Below, in pieces: positions 57,454 through 64,000 of a stretch of DNA of 64,000 nucleotides. The stretch comes from Enterobacter sp. EA-1 (lineage in GTDB: Bacteria > Pseudomonadota > Gammaproteobacteria > Enterobacterales > Enterobacteriaceae). Location of the stretch: contig CP025776.1 in the NCBI GenBank assembly GCA_002886105.1, positions 3,720,001-3,784,000 on the forward strand, read 5' to 3'. The position numbers and the translations under genes were made by a program. Each line of letters opens with the position of its first letter. The stretch's first letter is position 1. Under the pieces are notes generated by a model. The model saw nothing but the letters and a program-made list of their open reading frames with translations, did no database searches and was not told where the DNA came from.

Positions 57454-58389
57454 AATGTCACCCTCGGATCCAGCGCCACCGTCAGCACGTCCGCCAGCAG
57501 GTTGACCATCACCGTGGCCAGCGCAAAGACCATCACCACGCCTTGCACCACCATGTAATCGCGGCTGAAAATCGCTTTCACCAGCAGTTGTCCAAGCCCC
57601 GGAATGGCAAACACGCTTTCAATCACTACCGTGCTGCCAATCAGCCAGCCAATATTGACCGCCAGTAAGTTGAGGGTTGGTACCAGCGAGTTGGGAAAGA
57701 CATGACTCCAGAAAATGCGGCTTTCGCGCTGTCCGCGAGCTCTGGCGGCAATCACATAATCGCTGTTCATCTCCATCAGCAGGCTGGCGCGCAGGTTACG
57801 AATCAGCACCGCCGACAGCGCCAGCGCCACGGTCAGACAGGGCAATGCCATATGGCGCAATTGGTCGGTAAAATCGCTGCCGTAGCCCGACACCGGGAAC
57901 CAGCCGAGTACCACACTGAAGACAATGATCAGCATGATCCCAAGCCAGAAGGCGGGAAAACCCAGCCCGGCGGTGGTGAACAGGCGAATGCACTGATCGG
58001 CAATGCGTCCTCGCTGCCGCGCCGCCAGCGCCGCCAGCGGTACGGTCAACAACACCGCCAGCACGACGCTGCCGAGTACCAGCCACAGCGTGGGCTCCAA
58101 TGCGCGAGCTGATGAGTTTGAGCGTATCGACGCGGTAAACGATGGATTTGCCCAGTTCACCCTGTAACAGATTGCGCAGAAAGTAGCCGTACTGTACCCA
58201 CAGCGGTTCATCCAGCCCGAATTGCGCACGGATGCGCGCCAGCGCCTCCGGGGTGCTGCGCACGCCCAGCAGAATGCGTGCCGGATCGCCGGGGATCGCC
58301 CGCACCATCGCAAACGTAATGATGCTGATCCCCAGTAATACCGGCAGCAGTTGCAGCGGGCGGAATAACAAAAATCGGTAACGATGCAT
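57450..58389 (-). CDS. ABC transporter permease, DppB-like (LuxR-solo cluster)
   Basis: First gene of the importer operon. MHRYRFLLFRPLQLLPVLLG, helix LLGISIITFAMVRAIPGDPA, RIRAQFGLDEPLWVQYGYFL, NLLQGELGKSIVYRVDTLKL, then EPTLWLVLGSVVLAVLLTVP and the EAA loop SDYVIAARARGQRESRIFWS. Ends ADVLTVALDPRVTL. One break near 58100. About 312 residues. It is divergent from the LuxR gene; the 264-bp gap contains one of the two matching inverted repeats, so the regulator probably controls this operon. Confidence 0.92.
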
Positions 58390-58527
58390 CAGCGAACTCC
58401 TGTGGTGCAGCATGCCGGAGGCGGTAAAAAGCGCCCTGCGTTGGTGCAACACACCGTGAATGATCTGCGTACTGCCCGGTTATCCGGGCGTTTTCTTTAC
58501 GCTAACGGCATCGCCGGGAGCTGGGTA

Positions 58528-58545
58528 GTTAGCAAAAATACTAGT
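58528..58545. promoter_or_regulatory. lux-box-like inverted repeat in divergent promoter
   Basis: GTTAGCAAAAATACTAGT is the reverse complement of ACTAGTATTTTTGCTAAC. It differs at two positions from the repeat at 59412-59429. It is located between the importer operon and the LuxR gene and may serve either or both. Confidence 0.75.
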
Positions 58546-58653
58546 TTTGCGTCCTCTCCGGGGCGGCACCGGAATTGCATACCTCTGTGGAGGTGACGGT
58601 GAATTTGCACAAACCATGCCCGTGGCATGGCGGCACGTAACGTGAGGGGGGTA

Positions 58654-59409
58654 ATGATGCGGGTTGAAATCGAACGTCCTGCCGCTGCGGGCGTCAACAG
58701 GCTGGAAGAGGCTTTCGACGGGCTGTTCGCGCAAACGCAAGCCCTGGGTTTTGATGCGGTGATTTATGACTACACGCCGGTCCCGCGCTCGCTGGAAGGC
58801 GACCTTATCACGCCATCGCTACTGGAAATGCGCAATGTGCCGCAGGACATGCGCCAGCTATGGTGTGAACGGGGTTACTACCGGGTGGATCCGGTTCAGC
58901 ACTTTGCGCTGGAAAGCTGCGCGCCGTTTGTCTGGTCCTATCAGCGCCCGGATCGCAGCGCGTTGCAGGGACAGCTGGATAACACCGCCCGGCAAGTGAC
59001 CCACTATATGCGCGATCACAATATGCCGTGCGGCGCGACGGTGCCGTTACATCTGCCAAATGGCGGGTTTGTTACGCTGACCGGCATTGTTGCCCGCCAG
59101 CAGCAGGAGCGGGATATCAGCGATACGCTGGCGCAACTGACGTTCCTCGCGCACCGCTTTCAGGAGTCGGCGTTTCCGCTGTTCGACGCCTCAATGCGTA
59201 CCTGTCGTCATGTCAAACTGAGCAACCGCGAGCGTGAATGCCCCCGGCGTGGTCCGCCGAAGGACTGACGGCAAAAGAGATTGCCCGCAAACTGCATCGT
59301 TCGGTAGCGACGGTCACGCTGCATTTGAACACTGCCGCCAAAACTCGGCGCCACAAACCGCGTGCAGGCGGTGGTCCGCGCATTGCACTACCGTTTGCTG
59401 GACAGTTAA
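58654..59409 (+). CDS. LuxR solo of the plant-associated (OryR/PipR/LoxR) subfamily
   Basis: Autoinducer-binding-type domain (about residues 15-170) plus GerE helix-turn-helix. The diagnostic positions of the AHL pocket are spaced exactly as in TraR: NVPQDM has Met66 where AHL binders have Trp57; Trp70 replaces Tyr61; Asp79-Pro80 equal Asp70-Pro71; Trp94 equals Trp85. Met and Trp at the first two positions are the mark of solos that answer plant compounds instead of AHLs. DNA-binding part: [28 protein letters not shown] and [20 protein letters not shown]. The break at 59242 (CCCCGG for CCTGG) restores ECLAW; another lies near 59345. About 250 residues. No luxI-type gene is present. Confidence 0.92.
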
Positions 59410-59411
59410 GA

Positions 59412-59429
59412 ACTAGCATTTTTGCTAGT
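59412..59429 (+). promoter_or_regulatory. Perfect lux-box-like palindrome before iminopeptidase gene
   Basis: ACTAGCATTTTTGCTAGT: arms ACTAGCA and TGCTAGT around TTTT, beginning three bases after the LuxR stop and 65 bases before the iminopeptidase start. Confidence 0.85.
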
Positions 59430-59493
59430 GTTCAGTCGTGCCTTCGGCGTTCTAACCTGAAAGTCGGTTCACTTAACAGGGTAAACGTCATTC

Positions 59494-60386
59494 ATGTACA
59501 CCATTCGCGAAGGCTATGCCCCCTTCCGGGAATACCAGACTGGTTTCGCATTTGCGGCGATCTGCACAACGGACAGACGCCGCTGGTTGTCGCCCACGGC
59601 GGACCGGGCTGCACCCACGACTACGTCGACGCCTTTAGAGATATCGCCGAAACCGGGCGCGCGGTGATCCACTACGATCAGTTGGGTAATGGTCGCTCAA
59701 CCCACCTGCCGCAGAAAAGCCCGGATTTCTGGCACCCTTCGTTGTTTCTCGACGAACTGAATAATTTGCTGCACACGCTGGCAATTGCCGATGATTACGC
59801 GCTGCTCGGCCAGTCCCGGGGCGGCATGCTGGCGGCGGAGCATGCGGTGAATCAACCGCACGGGTTAAAAGCGGTGATCATTGCCGACTCCCCGGCGTCG
59901 ATGGCGTTGTGGCTGGAAGGCGCGGCGAAGCTGCGGGCAGAGTTGCCGCCGGATGTGCAGGCGACGCTGCTGGAACATGAAGCGGCAGGCACGCTGGACA
60001 GCGCAGACTATAAAGCCGCAAGTCAGGTGTTTTATCAGCGCCACGTTTGTCGCCTCTCCCCCCGGCCTGACGAGGTAAAACGCACCTTCGAGGCGATGGA
60101 TGCCGATCCCACGGTGTATCACGCAATGAATGGCCCGACAGAATTTCACGTTATCGGCAGTATGAAGAACTGGACGATTATCGACAGGCTGCACCGGGTT
60201 CGCGCGCCAACGCTGCTGATTTCCGGGCGCTACGACGAAGCCACGCCGGAAGTCGTTCAACCGTTTATGGACAATATTACCGGGGCGCAATGGGTGATAT
60301 TTGAATCCTCCAGCCATATGCCCCATGTCGAAGAGCGGCAGTTATGCATGAAGACCGTCAGCGACTTTTTAGCGAAAACCTGTTGA
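59494..60386 (+). CDS. pip: Proline iminopeptidase (pip), S33 family
   Basis: Alpha/beta-hydrolase peptidase removing N-terminal proline. Repaired start [20 protein letters not shown]. The oxyanion motif [17 protein letters not shown] (HGGPG), [14 protein letters not shown] and the nucleophile elbow [18 protein letters not shown] (GxSxGG; Arg replaces the usual Trp). Acid in [14 protein letters not shown] and histidine in [10 protein letters not shown]. One break near 59530. About 297 residues. It stands directly downstream of the LuxR solo under its own palindrome, as in Pseudomonas PipR, Xanthomonas OryR/XccR and Kosakonia LoxR loci. A terminator follows. Confidence 0.92.
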
Positions 60387-60427
60387 TGTACTTCGCCAAC
60401 ACCGTGTTGATTGTGTTTGTTCCTTTT

Positions 60428-60450
60428 AAGCGCCGCAAGGCGCTTTTTTT
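60428..60450. terminator. Terminator after iminopeptidase gene
   Basis: AAGCGCC-GCAA-GGCGCTT stem followed by TTTTTT; it also lies at the end of the oppositely oriented LuxR-type gene. Confidence 0.92.
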
Positions 60451-61034
60451 AGCGCTTTACACCCGCAGCGCTGTTCGCCGATGGCCGCTCTGCACCGCTG
60501 CGCATTGCCGCATACACCGAACACAGCTCTTGCAGGCTACGGGTGCCGGTGCGCTTCATCATACCGTTGCGTTGCACGCTAACCGTGGTCGGGCTCACGC
60601 CGCGAATACGGGCGATATCATCCACCGAATGCCCGCGCAGCAATAGCCGCATGATCTGCTGCTCGGCGCTGGTGAACTTAAAGGTGCGATGGTGATAACC
60701 CGAGGGATGCCGGTTTTGCTCCGACAGGAGCGTCATGACATTCAGCGCCTGACGCAATTCTTCAGGACGGATATTTTCCGCCGAGGCACAATTTCACCAG
60801 TCCGGGGAAAAGCAGCGTTAGCGAATCAAAATGGCGTTCGGAAGAGATAAAAATGGCGTAATGGCCGGGGGGATGGGAGAAAAACAACGCGTACATTTCC
60901 ACAATATCCATACCCGTGGTCACGTATATTGCCGATTCACTGCCGGGGGAATGGCGACGCTTTTCCGGACGCAGATCCCTGAGTATTTTCTCAATTCCAT
61001 AGATGAAAAGTCGATCCTTCCCATAGATTGTCAT
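60449..61034 (-). CDS. LuxR-type (GerE) transcriptional regulator
   Basis: Begins MTIYGKDRLFIYGIEKILRD; the N-terminal half (about 110 residues) contains SAIYVTTGMDIVEMYALFFS and YAIFISSERHFDSLTLLFPG, reminiscent of pseudo-receiver domains in BglJ/EcpR-type proteins without a phosphorylation aspartate. After a break near 60784 the C-terminal part has FKFTSAEQQIMRLLLRGHSV and DDIARIRGVSPTTVSVQRNG, then MMKRTGTRSLQELCSVYAAM, a GerE domain. About 193 residues. Such proteins often act with RcsB. It may regulate the pectin genes beyond the long gap, but this is only a position-based guess. Confidence 0.75.
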
Positions 61035-61879
61035 GTAGGTACTCCAGAGGTAATGTTTTTATTTTGGCTCTCCGTGGACGGAGGCATTTTCTGTTTTTTC
61101 CTGATTGTTAGTGATGTTTTCAGGCAGATCAACTCACCAGAACCGGTTTGTTTAGGTTTCGTTTATACGGCAAAGACAGCAACGCGGTGATGATGTCCCT
61201 TGCGTTTCGCTTACCGATGTTCCCAGTGTATTGCATTTTTGTCAAATGTTCGCGTTTTATTCCGAGGAATAAATTTACCACGCTATTTATTTAGCCCCCT
61301 AAATACTATTATAACGATCACATACACCACTGTATGTAAATCGTAAAACTTATTGATTTTAAAGAAATTATTTACATTAAGATTATCTTTATAAACGCAT
61401 TTTTACTATTTTTTATTCTCTCTTTAAAGTTCGATCTTAGTCTCAAAACATCATTTCCAAATTGTGTAAAAGTGCGTTCCAGTTAATTCATTGTTATCGA
61501 TTAAAACAAAGAAATCTGTTGCTGAGCAATCATTCAATGATCCTTAACAACGTATTCTGTGTGGTGAATCCCCCCTAAGCGGCGGGGGTCATGCTGATAT
61601 GAGATTAACCTCAATGAGGTTCCATTTTTATGGACGAATTGTGGAGATCGGCCTGCAATTCACCGGGAGGCACCCGGCACCACACGCCACTTTAAATACG
61701 CAGTATCGCCGCGGTTATCTTTAGCCATCGCAGGTGACTATATTCGGCATAATAATTAGGCCTGCTAATTATATCGATTTGCAATGAGGAGTGAATTATC
61801 CATTCCTCGTTGAATTAAACCATCTGCAATTTCGCAGAGGACATCTTGTACCTTTTGACTATAAATAATAGGGGTTTTT
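61035..61879. other. Long regulatory gap before kdgM-like gene
   Basis: 845 bases, AT-rich from about 61190 to 61560, with no convincing gene. It holds a palindrome ACATACA-CCAC-TGTATGT (61320-61337), a hairpin CCCCC-TAAGCGGC-GGGGG (61571-61588) and a terminator-like AACCTCA-A-TGAGGTT followed by CCATTTTTA (61607-61630). The structures just upstream of kdgM could form a long untranslated leader or mark a small RNA. I could not place KdgR or CRP sites with confidence. Confidence 0.5.
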
Positions 61880-62582
61880 ATGTTACGCACGCTTTTATTC
61901 GTTACCGTACCTTTAATGAGCATTGCCGCCCATGCTGTGACATTTGATTATCGTCATGAAATTAATGACAGCGGAGGAAATAATCACAAAGACCGTTTAT
62001 TAATGTCACACCGTTTTGCCAATGGTTTTGGTTTGTCGCTGGAAGGCAAATGGAAAGGTTCACAGAATAAAGACAAGGCTTATCACGAAACGGTCAGCAA
62101 CGGCACTGGAAGTGGTTGCCAGCTATGTTTATAAAATCAACCCCACTTTCCAGATTGAACCGGGCTTCTCACTGGACTCCAGCTCCAGCTCTAACAACTA
62201 CCGCCCGTATCTGCGCGGAAAAGTGAACATCACCAGCGATGTCGGCGCCACGCTGCGCTACCGTCCTTACTTCCAAGCGCAACTCCGGCAATATCGGCAC
62301 CACAAAAGATACCAGCGAAAACGGCTACAACCTGACCGCCGCCATCTCCGGAAACTGTTTAATGATTATCAGCTCGACTACGAGCTGGATTACAAACACG
62401 CCACCTCTGCGGGCGTGCTGATTGCCGACAACGAAAACTATGACTGGTCACATGATTTTAAATTAACCTACAAGCTGGATAAAAACTGGTCGCCTTACGT
62501 TGCCGTGGGCAACGTTTCCGGCAGTAAATACACCGATGAGCGTCAGACCCGTTATCGCGTGGGTGTGAAATATAACTTCTGA
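61880..62582 (+). CDS. kdgM: Oligogalacturonate-specific porin, KdgM family
   Basis: Small outer-membrane channel for pectin oligomers. Signal peptide LRTLLFVTVPLMSIAAHA, then VTFDYRHEINDSGGNNHKDR, the family start. Strands LLMSHRFANGFGLSLEGKWK, VASYVYKINPTFQIEPGFSL, GATLRYRPYFK, GYNLTAAISG, and the C-terminal RQTRYRVGVKYNF with terminal phenylalanine. Breaks near 62105, 62275 and 62355. About 232 residues, normal for the 12-strand monomeric KdgM. It precedes a pectate lyase, supporting pectin breakdown. The ATG follows AATAGGGG. Confidence 0.92.
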
Positions 62583-62652
62583 TGCCGGTGGCAGGTATTT
62601 CAATTAATCAGGGATTTCGGCGGAAATCCCTTTTTTAGCGATGAGATGAAAA

Positions 62653-64000
62653 ATGAAACGTTCAACACTGGCGCTAACGATTGGCCTGATAAGCCTTTTC
62701 TCTTATAACGCCGCTGCGCAGGAGAGTGCACGACTGAGCAGCGTAAAAACTCTTTGCCGATACGGTTATCGACAAAGCCGGCGATAAACAACACCCGAGG
62801 CGTACCGTTGCTGGCAAATGGCGTGGATCCGCGCACCGGCAAACAGATGGAGTGGATCTTCCCCGACGGGAGAACCGCCGTGCTGTCAAACTTCTCTGCA
62901 CAGCAGAACCTGATGCGCGTTCTGGTGGGGCTGAGCAATCTGACCGGCGATCCGAAGTATAAGCAACTCGCTGAAAACAACGTGCGCTACTACTTCCAGC
63001 ACTATCAGGATAAGAGCGGCTTACTGCTGTGGGGCGGGCACCGCTTTATTGACCTGAAGACGCTGCAACCGGAAGGGCCAAGCGAAAAGAGAAAGTGCAT
63101 GAGCTGAAAAATGCTTACCCGTACTACGAGCTGATGTTTGCCGTCGACAAACCCGCCACCGCACGCTTTATCCGCGCGTTTTGGAATGCACATGTTTATG
63201 ACTGGAAAATACTCGAAACCAGTCGCCACGGCGAATACGGCAAAGCGATGGGCAAACTGTGGGCCAGCGATTTTGAACAGCAGCCGCCGTTCTTCGCCAC
63301 CAAAGGGCTGAGTTTCCTTAATGCCGGGAACGACCTGATCTATTCCGCTTCCCTGCTCTGGCAATACGATCATGAGCAAGGCGCACTGACTGGGCGAAGC
63401 GGCTGGCGCAACAGTACGTTCTGCCCCGCGATAAAAAAACCGGACTGGGCGTTTATCAGTTTACCCGGGCGCTGAAACGCGCTGAAACCACCGATGATAC
63501 GGATACCAACTCGAAGTATGGCGATCGCGCGCAGCGTCAGTTTGGCCCGGAATTCGGCCCGGACGCGCTGGAAGGCAATATGATGCTGAAAGGCCGCACC
63601 AGCACCCTCTATTCGGAAAATGCATTAATGCAGCTGGCGCTGGCGAAATCGCTGGGGCGCGACGGCGAGGATATTAAAAAATGGACGCTGGATGGCCTGA
63701 AAGCGTTCGCCCACTATGCCTACGATGCGCAGACCAACAGCTTCCGGCCGATGCTGGCTAACGGCACCGATCTTTCGGGCTTCGTGTTAAAACGCGATGG
63801 CTACTACGGTAAAAAAGGAACGGTGCTTAAACCTTATCCGGCAGGCAATGAGTTTCTGCTCTCTTACGCCCGAGCACGGACACTGGAGCAGGACGCGGAA
63901 ATCTGGAAAGTGGCGCGCGGCATTGCGCAGGGCCGAGGGGCTGGGAGACATTGGCGAACCGGGCGGTAAAAACAGCAAGCTGGATCTGAATACCCAAAAC
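62653..64000 (+). CDS. Pectate disaccharide-lyase, polysaccharide lyase family 2 (3' partial)
   Basis: Secreted or periplasmic lyase. Signal peptide KRSTLALTIGLISLFSYNAA, then VIDKAGDKQHPRGVPLLANG, VDPRTGKQMEWIFPDGRTAV, SNFSAQQNLMRVLVGLSNLT, LLWGGHRFIDLKTLQPEGPS and KNAYPYYELMFAVDKPATAR, as in family 2 exolyases that release unsaturated digalacturonate. Further KGLSFLNAGNDLIYSASLLW, GPDALEGNMMLKGRTSTLYS. The family includes cytoplasmic PelW and periplasmic Yersinia forms; the signal peptide indicates the latter. Breaks near 62745, 63093, 63395, 63920 and 63935. The gene runs off the window end at about residue 450; the full length should be near 560. Confidence 0.92.

Overview
The window looks like a chromosomal segment of a plant-associated member of the Enterobacteriaceae. 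Gene content would suit Kosakonia or a close relative such as Enterobacter or Klebsiella; this is inferred from content, not from a marker gene. Supporting signs are REP/BIME-type repeats, a YoaK-like 32-residue peptide, MarA/SoxS/RamA-like and YjbE-like genes, a LuxR solo of the plant-signal subfamily, and pectin-utilisation genes. No rRNA, tRNA, CRISPR array, transposase or prophage gene was seen.

Almost every long gene is interrupted by one-base or two-base frame breaks. Many fall where conserved protein sequence demands CCAGG or CCTGG and the text instead reads CCGAGG, CCTCGG, CCCCGG, CACCGG or CCGG; others are in homopolymers. This is best explained by sequencing error at Dcm-methylated CCWGG sites, so the broken genes are annotated as whole genes and not as pseudogenes.

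Layout. Bases 1-10242: a sugar cluster with an RbsA/RbsC-type importer, a chemoreceptor, a SorC-type regulator, and a divergent operon encoding a split transketolase, an isomerase-like protein and a FGGY kinase; it resembles D-apiose catabolism. Bases 10416-16007: a peptide-type ABC importer whose operon is interrupted by a tandem array of about ten 52-57 bp hairpin units. Bases 16109-29956: an acetyltransferase followed by what looks like a complete reductive pyrimidine pathway (PreT/PreA, dihydropyrimidinase, ureidopropionase-like hydrolase, class III aminotransferase, YdfG-like reductase) with its own importer and a RutR-like regulator. Two sigma-54 promoters each overlap or precede a RutR-like operator.

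Bases 30247-46414: mixed housekeeping and regulatory genes: an EAL-HDOD protein, LysR regulators, a porin, a YhcN-like protein, a CusRS-like two-component system, a small AraC activator, a second chemoreceptor, azoreductase, hydrolases, a YjbE-like exported protein next to a LuxR-type gene, a metallo-beta-lactamase-fold protein without its metal motif, and two small genes. Bases 46423-53076: an MFS transporter, an iron-siderophore importer with a Fur-like box, a nucleoside-recognition membrane protein, a YciI protein and a LysR regulator.

Bases 53073-60386: a five-gene peptide importer, divergent from a LuxR solo and a proline iminopeptidase, with matching 18-bp inverted repeats in front of both transcription units. 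This is the arrangement of the PipR/OryR/LoxR plant-signal systems. Bases 60449-64000: a LuxR-type regulator, a long regulatory gap, a KdgM-type oligogalacturonate porin and a periplasmic family 2 pectate lyase that runs off the end.
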